From: Hyphomicrobiales bacterium
Lineage (GTDB): Bacteria > Pseudomonadota > Alphaproteobacteria > Rhizobiales > Beijerinckiaceae
DNA length: 37,954 nucleotides
Reading direction: 5' to 3'
NCBI GenBank assembly: GCA_027489275.1
Contig: JAIYAB010000089.1
Location: forward strand, 1-37,954
Made by a program: the position numbers and the translations under genes. Position 1 is the first letter of the stretch; each line of letters opens with the position of its first letter. The notes under the pieces were generated by a model. That model had not been told where the DNA came from and searched no databases. It worked only from the letters and a program-made list of their open reading frames with translations. Shown here piece after piece: positions 1 to 8,925 of this stretch.

Positions 1-1308
1 CGCCCGCGACCAGCCGAAGCGCTTCATGTAGATGCCGGCGACCCCGACGACGAGCAGCGCGACGATGTCGCCCCAGTCGCCCTTGGCCTGGTAGGCCGAC
101 ATGAAGATCATCACGATGATGAACGGCGCGATCAGCGTGAAGCGGATCGCGGTCAGCGACGCGATGGGGCGCGCCAGCGCCATGCTGAGGCCGGTCGCCA
201 GCACGTTGGCGAGCGCCAGCGACCAGATGATCAGGTAGATCAGATCCGTCTGGTTTGTGACGAGGTTGCGCCCCGGCGTGACGCCGATCACGACGAGCCC
301 GCCCATGAAGAGCGCCATCGTCCCCGAGCCGGGTATGCCGAAGAACAGCGTCGGTATCAGGTCAGCGCCGTCCTTGGCGTTGTTGGCCGATTCGGGGCCG
401 ATGACGCCCCGCACGTCGCCCTTGCCGAACTGCGAGCGGTCCTTCGAGGACTGCACCGTGTGGGCATAGGAGATCCAGCCGACCACGCCGCCGCCCAGCC
501 CCGGCAGGATGCCGGTGAGCGCGCCGAGGATCGAGCAGCGCACCACCAGGCCGAAATTGCGGATCACGTCGCGGATGCCCGCGATCCAGCCGTTGCCGAC
601 GAGATCCTTCTGCGCGATCGCGTAGTGCTGGCGCATCACCTCGATGATTTCCGGCAGGGCGAACGCGCCCAGCGCCACGATGACGAGCGGCACCCCGTCC
701 GACAGGTACAGCGTGTCGAAGGTGAAGCGATACTCGGCCGTTGCCTGGGACGAGCCGATGGTGCCGACCAGCAGGCCCAGCGCGCAGGAAGCGAGCCCCT
801 TCACGACGTTGCGGCCCGTAAGCATGCCCACCAGCGTGAGGGCGAGGATGACGAGCATCAGCTGCTCGCCGAAGCCCACCGCAAGCAGGATGGGCCGCGC
901 CGCCACGAAGGCGAAGGTCAGCACGAACGCGCCGATGAGGCCGCCGACGAGCGAGGCGGCGAAAGCGGCCGAGAGCGCACGCGCCCCCTCCCCGCGCTTG
1001 GTCATGGGGAAGCCGTCGAGCACGGTCGCCGCCGTGCCCGCCCCGCCCGGCACGCCGATCAGGACCGAGCTGAACGTGTCCGAGGTCGCCGTCACCGAGG
1101 TCAGGCCCACCATCATCGCGAGCGCCGGCCCCGGCTCCATCCCGAAGATGAAGGGCAGGATCATGGCCATGCCGGCAAGGCCGCCAATGCCGGGCAGGAT
1201 TCCGACGATCATGCCGATCCCGACCCCGATCAGGAGGAACAGGAGATGCGGGCCCGTCAGAAGCTGGACGAGCGCCGGGACGGCTTGGCTCAGGATCGAG
1301 AAATCCAT
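1..1308 (-). CDS. tctA: Tripartite tricarboxylate transporter large permease, TctA family (C-terminus cut by window edge)
   Basis: Open minus-strand frame from ATG at 1308, read as MDFSILSQAVPALVQLLTGPHLLFLLIGVGIGMIVGILPGIGGLAGMAMILPFIFGMEPGPALAMMVGLTSVTATSDTFSSVLIGVPGGAGTAATVLDGFPM; TctA-like glycine-rich motifs; YMKRFGW near the C-terminus. Confidence 0.93.
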   Translation of the reverse strand, partial: MDFSILSQAVPALVQLLTGPHLLFLLIGVGIGMIVGILPGIGGLAGMAMILPFIFGMEPGPALAMMVGLTSVTATSDTFSSVLIGVPGGAGTAATVLDGFPMTKRGEGARALSAAFAASLVGGLIGAFVLTFAFVAARPILLAVGFGEQLMLVILALTLVGMLTGRNVVKGLASCALGLLVGTIGSSQATAEYRFTFDTLYLSDGVPLVIVALGAFALPEIIEVMRQHYAIAQKDLVGNGWIAGIRDVIRNFGLVVRCSILGALTGILPGLGGGVVGWISYAHTVQSSKDRSQFGKGDVRGVIGPESANNAKDGADLIPTLFFGIPGSGTMALFMGGLVVIGVTPGRNLVTNQTDLIYLIIWSLALANVLATGLSMALARPIASLTAIRFTLIAPFIIVMIFMSAYQAKGDWGDIVALLVVGVAGIYMKRFGWSRA

Positions 1309-1405
1309 GGACGGTACCGGTAGATGCGGCCGCGCGGACGGTCGTATGCCTCGGGAGAAGGAAGGCAGGCGGCGACGGACCCGGCCGCGGGCCCGCCTGT
1401 GAGCG

Positions 1406-1437
1406 GGAACGGGCGTCCCCGCGGAAGCGCCCGTTCC
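1406..1437. repeat. Inverted repeat GGAACGGGCG-N12-CGCCCGTTCC between tctC and tctA
   Basis: Perfect 10 bp arms at 1406-1415 and 1428-1437 in the tctC-tctA gap. Confidence 0.6.
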
Positions 1438-1450
1438 GGGCTGGATGCGA

Positions 1451-2554
1451 TCAGTTCAGGTTGACCGACACGTTATGGCGCTCCTTGAGCCATTCGCGCA
1501 GCCAGGCGGTCTGCTCGGGCGTCATGCTGAGGCCGCCCTTGAAGATCTTCTCGGAGGCCGCGCCGACGCTCTGCGGATATTCGCCGAGCACGAGCTTGGC
1601 CTGCGGCGAGTTCAGGACATCCGACTTCAGTGCCGCCTCGGTCGCCTTCGTGTAGACGTCCACGATCTCCTTCGGCGTTCCCACCGGCAGCACGAGCATC
1701 TTCGAGCCCATGACGCGGACGTTGAACAGGGACTTCCACACGTCGTAGCCGATGCCGGTCAGGGGCTTGCCGTGCACCTTCTCGTAGACTTCGAGGAAGG
1801 TCGGCACGTCGGGCAGCATCGGGGCGCGCACGATCTTGCCCTCGGCATTCTCGAATCCGAAGGTGAACAGCACCGTCGCCTGGCCGGAGTCGACGAGGGG
1901 CTTCACTTCCTCCGCCCAGGAGGCGGCGTTGTCGTATTTCAGGTTGAACTCGCCGCGCTCGAAGCCAGCCCGCGACTCCGCGTTCGACAGGCCGTAGACG
2001 CCCTTCTGGCGGATGCCCAGCAGGTCGAATGCGACGAGCGCCGGCAGGTCCGACGACGTCGGGCCCGAGCCGCCGTAGACCGGCGGCTTGGCGATGAGCT
2101 TCTTCACGTTCTCGACGGGATCCTTGCCGAGCCCCAGATCGGTGCGCGCATAGGCGATGAGCCCGAAGGGCGAGGTCAGGAACGGCTTGAAATCCGGCAG
2201 CGGATACGCCACCGCCTTGTCCTTCAGGATGTACTGGAAGAACGTCCCGGTCGCGATGGCGCCGACCATCAGGCCGTCGGGCTTGGCGTCCTTGTGGAAC
2301 TGGTTGATGCCGCGCACCGAGCCGCCGCCGTCGATGTTGCGGATCACGATCGTCGGATTGCCGGGCAGGCTCTTCTCCAGCGCCATGGCGAAGAGACGCC
2401 CGTGGATCGTGGAGCCCGAACCCTCCTGGTAGGGAATGATCATGGTGATGCGCTTGCCCGCGAAGTCGACGGTCTGGGCCTGCGCGGCTCCCGCCGACAG
2501 GGCCAGCGCGGCGCCCAACGCCGTGGCGGTGCGTTTGAGAAGGCTAGCAATCAT
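1451..2554 (-). CDS. tctC: TctC/Bug-family periplasmic tricarboxylate-binding protein
   Basis: Signal peptide MIASLLKRTATALGAALALSAGAAQAQ, then ITMIIPYQEGSGSTIHGRLFA and related Bug-fold sequence; directly upstream of tctA. Confidence 0.88.
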   Translation of the reverse strand: MIASLLKRTATALGAALALSAGAAQAQTVDFAGKRITMIIPYQEGSGSTIHGRLFAMALEKSLPGNPTIVIRNIDGGGSVRGINQFHKDAKPDGLMVGAIATGTFFQYILKDKAVAYPLPDFKPFLTSPFGLIAYARTDLGLGKDPVENVKKLIAKPPVYGGSGPTSSDLPALVAFDLLGIRQKGVYGLSNAESRAGFERGEFNLKYDNAASWAEEVKPLVDSGQATVLFTFGFENAEGKIVRAPMLPDVPTFLEVYEKVHGKPLTGIGYDVWKSLFNVRVMGSKMLVLPVGTPKEIVDVYTKATEAALKSDVLNSPQAKLVLGEYPQSVGAASEKIFKGGLSMTPEQTAWLREWLKERHNVSVNLN

Positions 2555-2612
2555 GTCTCGTCCTCTTGGTTGTTCCAGACCCTGATCCCGACGCGCGGGG
2601 CATGAAATCGTG

Positions 2613-2630
2613 GCCCGGTTGTCTCCGGGC
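2613..2630. repeat. Short hairpin GCCCGG-TTGTCT-CCGGGC between tcuA-like and tctC genes
   Basis: Perfect 6 bp arms in the intra-operon gap 2555-2643. Confidence 0.4.
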
Positions 2631-2643
2631 GCACGTCGAACCG

Positions 2644-4173
2644 TCAGGCCGCCCGTTCGGTCGAACCCGTCGCAAAGCGCGCGGCATGGGCGCCGGCGAA
2701 GCGCCCGAAGGTCGCCCCCGACATCAACCCCGTGCCGCTTGCGTAGTTCTGGTAGAACAGGCCGCCGACCATCTCCCCGGCCGCATAGAGGCCGGGCACA
2801 GTGCCGCCGTAGCGGTCCACCACCTCGGCGTGCTCGGTGACCTTGAGGCCGCCGAAGGTGAAGGTGACGCCGGTGGTCACGTGATAGGCGTGGAAAGGCC
2901 CCGTATCGAGCGGCTGCGCCCAGTTCGACTTGTCGATGTCGAGCCCCGTCGTCCTCTTGCCGTCGCGCACGTTCGGGTTGAACGGGACGTCAGCCGGACA
3001 GGCGGCGTTGAATGCGCGCACGGTCCGCAGGAACCCTTCCGGATCGACGCCGGTCAGCTTCTGCGCCAGGTCCTCCAGCGTGTCCGCCACCGCCTTCGTC
3101 GTCCGGCGAATGCGGTACTCGCTGCGCAGGAGATGGGTGACCTTGTCGTCGAAGACCTGCCAGGCGAACATGCCCGGCTGCTTCATGATCTCGCCGCCGT
3201 ACTTGGCATAGGTGTGGCTGTGGAAGTTGGCGCCCTCGTCCACGAAGCGGTCGCCTCTGGCGTTGACGACGATGCCGTAAGGGTAGTTGTGCTTCTGGAA
3301 CTGGTCGCCGATGGTGAGGTCGCCATAGGCGGGCGCGTTGACGTCCCACGCGACCGAATGGCAGCCGGACCAGTTGCCGTGCGGCTGGGCGCCGAGCCTG
3401 AGCGCCATCATCAGGCCGTCGCCCATGTTGAAGCGCGTGCCGCGGACCTTGGCCGCGTCCCAGCCGGGGCCGAGATAGCGCGCGCGCATCTCCGGATTCG
3501 ACTCGAAGCCGCCGCAGGCCATGACCACCGCGCCGGCATGGAGCCGCACGTGCTTTCCGGCCGCGCGGGCGACGACGCCGACGACGCGGCCGTCCTCGTG
3601 GACGAGATCCAGCACCGGCGTGTCGTAGACCACCGGAACGCCGCGCTTCTCCGCCGTGGCGTAAAGCGCGCCCAGCAGTTCCGGCCCGCCGCCCCAGATA
3701 TGGAGGGCGAGACCACCGAAGAACTTGAACTTGCCGTCGATCTTGTAGGCCTGCCGGCCCAGGCCCGGCTCGAGCTTGACGCCCTGGCGCGAGATCCACC
3801 GCGCCGTCTCGAGGCTCGAACGCACCAGCAGCTCGCACAGTTCGGGATCGGTGCGGTACTCGGTCAGCTCGAACATGTCGTCGAGGAACTGCTCCTCGGA
3901 ATAGGACCCGAAATCGATGTTGGCGAGGTCCGCCTCCGCCACCGAGGGCGACACGGAAATGAGATCGTCCACCCCGCGATAGGCGAACCTGAAGGCGCCG
4001 CCCGTGAAATGGGAATTGCCGCCGCGCTCCTCGTAGGGAGCGGCTTCCAGCACCAGTACGCGCGCGCCGTTCTCCTGCGCCGAGAGCGCCGCGCACAGGG
4101 CGGCGTTGCCACCCCCCACGACGATCACGTCGTATGAACCCTGGAGTGGATTGCTGCCTGTCTGCGCCGTCAT
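2644..4173 (-). CDS. FAD-dependent dehydrogenase, TcuA (tricarballylate dehydrogenase)/fumarate reductase flavoprotein-like
   Basis: MTAQTGSNPLQGSYDVIVVGGGNAALCAALSAQENGARVLVLEAAPYEERGGNSHFTGGAFRFAY; FAD dinucleotide motif GGGNAA; C-terminal GLYAAGEMVGGLFYQNYASGTGLMSGATFGR. Start taken at 4173, overlapping the upstream stop (ATGA). Confidence 0.87.
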   Translation of the reverse strand: MTAQTGSNPLQGSYDVIVVGGGNAALCAALSAQENGARVLVLEAAPYEERGGNSHFTGGAFRFAYRGVDDLISVSPSVAEADLANIDFGSYSEEQFLDDMFELTEYRTDPELCELLVRSSLETARWISRQGVKLEPGLGRQAYKIDGKFKFFGGLALHIWGGGPELLGALYATAEKRGVPVVYDTPVLDLVHEDGRVVGVVARAAGKHVRLHAGAVVMACGGFESNPEMRARYLGPGWDAAKVRGTRFNMGDGLMMALRLGAQPHGNWSGCHSVAWDVNAPAYGDLTIGDQFQKHNYPYGIVVNARGDRFVDEGANFHSHTYAKYGGEIMKQPGMFAWQVFDDKVTHLLRSEYRIRRTTKAVADTLEDLAQKLTGVDPEGFLRTVRAFNAACPADVPFNPNVRDGKRTTGLDIDKSNWAQPLDTGPFHAYHVTTGVTFTFGGLKVTEHAEVVDRYGGTVPGLYAAGEMVGGLFYQNYASGTGLMSGATFGRFAGAHAARFATGSTERAA

Positions 4174-5585
4174 TCCGCTGCCGTCCTGTTGGGGGTGCCC
4201 GCGGCGCGCCCGGACGAGCCGGTCAGCCCTTCCCGCATCGTCGCGCCGATGGCCCGGATGTCGGGCACCGTTTCTATGCGGAGAAGGGCCTCCGCGATGG
4301 CATGCGCGGCGCCGTCGGAGACGACGGTCCGCGCACAATCGAAGAACTTGGTCTCCAGCGCGCCGGGCGGCAGCGGATGGGCGGCATCGCGGCCCAGCGG
4401 CATGTCCACATGCGCGTCGAACACCCGCCCGTCACGGGTCGTGACCCGGACGTCGGCGAAGAAATGCTGCGTCGTTTCCATCACCGCGTCGGGATGCGGC
4501 GCGGCCTCGATGCGGGCCATGAAGGCGCGTACGGCAGGGTCGCGCACGGCCTCGTCGCTGAAGTGGTCGGTGCGCACGGAGCCGTCGAGCGCGGCGCGCG
4601 CAAGCACGTACTGAACGCTGAACTTGCCATCGAGGCCCGAGCGCGGATCGGGCCGGTCGGTGTGGCGCAGCCGGCGGGGATGCGTCCACGAGCGGATATG
4701 GGCGATGTCGGTGGCTGTGACCGCCTCGCGCGCCATGATGTCCATGAGCGCGTCGAGCGCGGGATGCGTGCTGGCGCAGCAGGGATGGCGCTTGAAGGCG
4801 ACGCCAGGCTCGACGAGGTCGTAGGGGGCGGCGAACGTCTCGAACAGCGCCTCCGGCCTGAAATTCCCTGCCCCGTTGAAGACCATGAAGAAGCCCTGCG
4901 GATGCTCGAGCGCACCCGCGTTCGCGGTGAGCCCCGCCTGCGTCAGTAGCGCCGCGTGCAGCCCGCTGCGGGCGCACTGGCCCACGTGGAACGGCTTCGC
5001 CATCGTCCCGAAATTCGCCTTGATGCCGGCCGCCATCGATGCGGCGAGAGCCAGCACGTTGGCGACGCCGGCCGCGTCGAGCCCGATCAGCCGGGCGCAG
5101 GCGGCCGCGGCGCCGAAGGTGCCGAGCGTGGCGGTCGGATGCCAGCCCTTCTCGTAGTGGGTGAAGTTGACCGCCCGGCCGATCTTGGTCTCGACCTCGA
5201 AGCCCGTGACGTAGGCGGCCAGCACCTCGCGTCCCCCGGCTCCACGCGCCTCCCCCAGCGCCCAGAGCGCGGGCAAAATCGGCGCCGACGGATGCCCCCC
5301 CATCGTGTTGCTGCAGTCATCGAAATCGAGCGCGTGCGACGCCGTCCCGTTGACGAGCGCGGCGTCGAGAATCCCCGTCATGGCGCCCTGCCCGAACAGG
5401 CTGGCCGGCCCGAAAGCCGCAATGTCGCTGGCGGCGGCGACGGCGTTTACGCTGTCCTCGTGCGAGCCGGCGAGCGCCACGCCCACCGTGTCGAGCAGCG
5501 CCAGCCGCGCCGCGCGCAGGGCGTCCTGCGGAACGGCGGCGAGATCGATGGCGAGGGCCTTCTCGGCCAGCTGCAACAGGAGCAT
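4170..5585 (-). CDS. MmgE/PrpD family protein (2-methylcitrate dehydratase-like), copy 1
   Basis: LALLDTVGVALAGSHEDSV, GTASHALDFDDCSNTMGGHPSAPILPALWALGE, GWHPTATLGTFGAAAA are PrpD-family signatures. Confidence 0.9.
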   Translation of the reverse strand: MLLLQLAEKALAIDLAAVPQDALRAARLALLDTVGVALAGSHEDSVNAVAAASDIAAFGPASLFGQGAMTGILDAALVNGTASHALDFDDCSNTMGGHPSAPILPALWALGEARGAGGREVLAAYVTGFEVETKIGRAVNFTHYEKGWHPTATLGTFGAAAACARLIGLDAAGVANVLALAASMAAGIKANFGTMAKPFHVGQCARSGLHAALLTQAGLTANAGALEHPQGFFMVFNGAGNFRPEALFETFAAPYDLVEPGVAFKRHPCCASTHPALDALMDIMAREAVTATDIAHIRSWTHPRRLRHTDRPDPRSGLDGKFSVQYVLARAALDGSVRTDHFSDEAVRDPAVRAFMARIEAAPHPDAVMETTQHFFADVRVTTRDGRVFDAHVDMPLGRDAAHPLPPGALETKFFDCARTVVSDGAAHAIAEALLRIETVPDIRAIGATMREGLTGSSGRAAGTPNRTAAE

Positions 5586-5681
5586 GACGCCTAACCGCCT
5601 CCTCGGCTCGCCCGTCCGGCAGCCCGCCGCCGGGTCGCCACGCCCCCGCGCGGCTCGGACCGGCAGGGCGGGAGCGGTAAA

Positions 5682-5713
5682 GTGTAGACACCGGAATTCG
5701 GTATTGTCTACAC
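5682..5713. promoter_or_regulatory. Inverted repeat GTGTAGACA-N14-TGTCTACAC, candidate operator for the divergent GntR
   Basis: Perfect 9 bp arms at 5682-5690 and 5705-5713 in the divergent intergenic region between mmgE/prpD copy 1 and gntR. Confidence 0.65.
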
Positions 5714-5811
5714 GAAATTGCCGATCTATGATCCATTCACGATCTCTCGAACGACTATCGATGTAACGGTCTCTGCATGACGCTCTTTTTGCACCGTTTT
5801 TCGAATATCGG

Positions 5812-5842
5812 GTGTCAACACCATGTCTAAAAGTGTCAACAA
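5812..5842. promoter_or_regulatory. Direct repeat of GTGTCAACA (5812-5820 and 5833-5841), candidate GntR autoregulatory sites flanking the annotated ATG
   Basis: ggGTGTCAACAccatgtctaaaaGTGTCAACAatg; 21 bp spacing. Confidence 0.55.
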
Positions 5843-6581
5843 TGCTGCTTTGGAAAGTCTTTCTTCCAAGAACGGCATGCTTCTGGCAGACAAGGTGTTG
5901 TCATTCTTGCGATCGGAAATTTATGAGGGCCGGATTTCGCCGGGCGATCGCATCAACGAACTCGAGATTTCGCAGAAACTCGGCATCAGCCGCGGTCCCG
6001 TCCGCGAGGCGATCCGCCTCCTCTCCTCGTCGGGACTCGTCACCTACGAGGCGAATGTCGGGGCACGCGTCGTCTCCCCCGACGAAGACGGCGTCGCCCA
6101 GCTCTATGACGTGCGCGAGGCGCTGGAATCCACGGCGGCGAGGCTGGCCGCGATCCACATGACGCAGGCCGAGCGCGACACCCTGATCCGGACTCTGGAC
6201 GCCCACGACGCCCAGATGACGGAGGCCAGCTCCACGAGCTACCCGCGCGGCAACGCCGACTGGGATTTCCACCTGCTTATCCTGAAGGGCTCGCGCAACG
6301 ACGTCATCTGGCGCATCTGCGGCGACGAGCTGCGCGACATGTTCTCGCTGCTGCGCAGCCGGCACGGATCGAGCCCGGGACGCGGCCGGCGCGCGCTCCA
6401 GGAGCATCGCTGGATCGCCGAGGCCGTGGCCGCGGGCGACGCCGACCTCGCCGCGGCGCTGATGGCCCAGCACATCCGAGCGTCCCGCAACAATCTCCTG
6501 GCCGCGATGCGGGCGGGCGGCGACCGCGACCGGCGGCCGTCTCTCCGCGCTTCCGCCCCGCGGTCGATCTCCTCGAGGTAG
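5823..6581 (+). CDS. GntR family transcriptional regulator, FCD/FadR subfamily
   Basis: Winged-helix RINELEISQKLGISRGPVREAIRLLSSSGLV followed by an FCD-type C-terminal domain; start could instead be the internal ATG at 5877. Confidence 0.9.
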   Translation: MSKSVNNAALESLSSKNGMLLADKVLSFLRSEIYEGRISPGDRINELEISQKLGISRGPVREAIRLLSSSGLVTYEANVGARVVSPDEDGVAQLYDVREALESTAARLAAIHMTQAERDTLIRTLDAHDAQMTEASSTSYPRGNADWDFHLLILKGSRNDVIWRICGDELRDMFSLLRSRHGSSPGRGRRALQEHRWIAEAVAAGDADLAAALMAQHIRASRNNLLAAMRAGGDRDRRPSLRASAPRSISSR

Positions 6582-6584
6582 GAC

Positions 6585-7478
6585 ATGACAGCGAAATGGC
6601 TGAACGGCGCGACGCCCGCCGCGCATGACGTGATGCCCCTGTGCCGGCCTGGCAAGGCAACGGCGGTGGCCGGCGCATGGGACGGCATCTCTGCGGCGCT
6701 GGCGGCCCGCGCGGGCTTCGAGGCGCTCTACCTGTCGGGCGCCGCGCTGTCGGCGTCGATGGCGATGCCCGACCTCGGCCTGATCACACTGGACGACGTC
6801 TGGCGGGCGGCGCGGACGGTGGTGCGAGCCTCCAACCTGCCGCTGATCGTCGATTGCGACACGGGTTTCGGCGAGGCGCTCAACCTGATGCGCACGGTCC
6901 GGGAGCTCGAATCGGTCGGCGTCGCCTGCATCCAGATCGAGGACCAGCAGCTTCCCAAGAAGTGCGGGCACCTCAACGACAAGCGGCTGATCCCCGCCGA
7001 CGACATGTGCCGCAAGGTCGAGGCGGCCAAGCGCGCCGCAGGCTCAATGGCCATCTGCGCGCGCACGGACGCCGCGTCCGTCTCGCTGGACGAGGCGCTG
7101 GACCGGGCGAAGCGGTATGCCCGCGCCGGCGCCGACGTCATCTTCGTCGAGGCGTTGACGAACCACGACGACATTCGCCGCGTCCGCACCGAGATCGACG
7201 TCCCGCTGATCGCCAACATGACCGAGTTCGGCCGCACGCCGCAGATCGGTCTCGATGAATGGGCCGGCCTCGGCTACGAGCTCGTGATCTACCCGGTCTC
7301 GGCGCTGCGCGTCGCCGCCCGGGCGATCGAGGGCTTCTACGCCGGCCTCGCCCGCGACCGCACCGCCGAGCACCAGCTGCCGACGATGATGACGCGGTCC
7401 GAACTCTACGAGCGCATCGGCTATTTCGACTACGAGGCGCTGGACGCCCAGATCGCCCGCACCGTCCTGCCGGCCTGA
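6585..7478 (+). CDS. Isocitrate lyase/PEP mutase superfamily C-C lyase (2-methylisocitrate lyase/dimethylmalate lyase-like)
   Basis: ADVIFVEALTN and QIEDQQLPKKCGHL; the Cys-containing KKCGH motif is typical of lyase members. Confidence 0.88.
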   Translation: MTAKWLNGATPAAHDVMPLCRPGKATAVAGAWDGISAALAARAGFEALYLSGAALSASMAMPDLGLITLDDVWRAARTVVRASNLPLIVDCDTGFGEALNLMRTVRELESVGVACIQIEDQQLPKKCGHLNDKRLIPADDMCRKVEAAKRAAGSMAICARTDAASVSLDEALDRAKRYARAGADVIFVEALTNHDDIRRVRTEIDVPLIANMTEFGRTPQIGLDEWAGLGYELVIYPVSALRVAARAIEGFYAGLARDRTAEHQLPTMMTRSELYERIGYFDYEALDAQIARTVLPA

Positions 7479-7527
7479 GCCGCCCGCTTCGCCTGCCGCA
7501 TCGACACGATCACGGAGAGACAGCCCG

Positions 7528-8925
7528 ATGGGCAACCACGCCTCGGACAATCCGCACACGCGGGCCATCGCCGGCTTCGTCTCCGGCCTCGCCTATGACG
7601 CCATCCCGGGCGCCGTGCGCGATCGGATCAAGCTTCTGGTACTCGATTCGCTCGGCTGCGCGCTCTACGGCGCCGACCTTCCCTGGACGCGGATCCTGCA
7701 GACGACGCTCGCCCGGTACGACGCCACCCGCACGAGCCCGGTCTGGGGCACAGACCAGGCGCTCTCCGCGCCGCACGCGGCGCTGGTCAACGGTACGCAG
7801 GTGCAGGGCTTCGAGCTCGACGACGTGCACCGCCAGGGCGTGCTGCACGTGGGCGCGGTGACCCTGCCGGCGCTGCTGGCCGCCGTCGGACCCGACACGC
7901 CGCTCGACGGGCGGGAGCTCCTGGCCGCCATCGTCGCCGGCTACGAGATCGGCCCGCGGGTCGGCATGTGCATGGGGCAGGAGCATATCGGCCAGGGCTG
8001 GCATTCGGGCGCCACAGTGGGCGTCTTCTCGGCCGCCGCCGGCGCGGCCCGCGCCATGCGCCTGACGCCCGACCAGACGGTGCACGCGCTCGGCATCGCC
8101 GGGACGCAGTCGGCGGGCCTGATGGCCGCCCAGTACGGCGCCATGGTGAAGCGCATGCATGCCGGCCGCTCGGCCCAGAGCGGCCTGTACGGCGCGCTGC
8201 TGGCACGCGATGGCTTCACCGGCATCGTGGACGTGTTCGAGGCGCCCTACGGCGGCTTCTGCACCACCTTCTCGCGCTCGACCGACCGCTTCGATCTCGC
8301 GGAACTGTCGCGGGGCCTCGGCGACGGCTTCGAGACCATGCGCATCTCGCTCAAGTTCTACTCCTGCGTGGGCAGCAACCACACGACGCTCGACGCCATC
8401 CGCGCCATCCAGGCCCGGCGTCCCTTCGTCCACGGGGAGGTCGACCGCATCGTCGTGCACGGCTCGCAGGTCACCGTCGACCATGTCGGCTGGCCTTACG
8501 AGCCGCAGGGCCTGACCTCCGCGCAGCTCAACCTGCCCTTCTGCGTGGCCACCCTGCTGCTCGAGGGCGACGTCTTCGTCGACCAGTTCCCGGAGGACTG
8601 CGTCGGCAATCACGAGCGCATCGCCCTGTCGCGCAAGGTCGAGGTCGTGCACGACCCGGCGATCACCGCGCTCGGCTCGAAGTTCCGCCACAAGGTGCGC
8701 GTCGACGTGCACTTCAGGGACGGCGCCTGCCTCAGCGAGACGCGAGAGGCCCCACGCGGCAGCGAGACGTCCTTCGCCAGCGAAGCCGACATCGTCGACA
8801 AGTTCCGCAAGCTGGCCGCCAAGCGCCTCACCGACGCGCAGCAGGACGCCCTTGTCGAAGCCGTGCTGCGGATGGAGACGCTGTCGAGCGCCCACACCCT
8901 CGTCGAGAGGCTGCGCCGTCCGTGA
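7528..8925 (+). CDS. MmgE/PrpD family protein, copy 2
   Basis: LLVLDSLGCALYGADLPWTR, VNGTQVQGFELDDVHRQGVLHVGAVTLPALLA, GQGWHSGATVGVFSAAAGAAR. Confidence 0.9.
   Translation: MGNHASDNPHTRAIAGFVSGLAYDAIPGAVRDRIKLLVLDSLGCALYGADLPWTRILQTTLARYDATRTSPVWGTDQALSAPHAALVNGTQVQGFELDDVHRQGVLHVGAVTLPALLAAVGPDTPLDGRELLAAIVAGYEIGPRVGMCMGQEHIGQGWHSGATVGVFSAAAGAARAMRLTPDQTVHALGIAGTQSAGLMAAQYGAMVKRMHAGRSAQSGLYGALLARDGFTGIVDVFEAPYGGFCTTFSRSTDRFDLAELSRGLGDGFETMRISLKFYSCVGSNHTTLDAIRAIQARRPFVHGEVDRIVVHGSQVTVDHVGWPYEPQGLTSAQLNLPFCVATLLLEGDVFVDQFPEDCVGNHERIALSRKVEVVHDPAITALGSKFRHKVRVDVHFRDGACLSETREAPRGSETSFASEADIVDKFRKLAAKRLTDAQQDALVEAVLRMETLSSAHTLVERLRRP

Noticed and set aside
460-1402. Plus-strand ORFs at 460-1323 and 644-1402
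   Set aside because: Antisense to TctA; compositionally biased with no recognisable domain.
1445-2605. 386-aa plus-strand ORF
   Set aside because: Antisense to the TctC/Bug protein, which has a signal peptide and family motifs.
2566-4137. 523-aa plus-strand ORF antisense to the TcuA-like gene
   Set aside because: Arg/His/Ala-rich mirror translation typical of high-GC DNA; the opposite strand encodes a clear flavoprotein.
7510-8895. 461-aa minus-strand ORF
   Set aside because: Antisense shadow of MmgE/PrpD copy 2.
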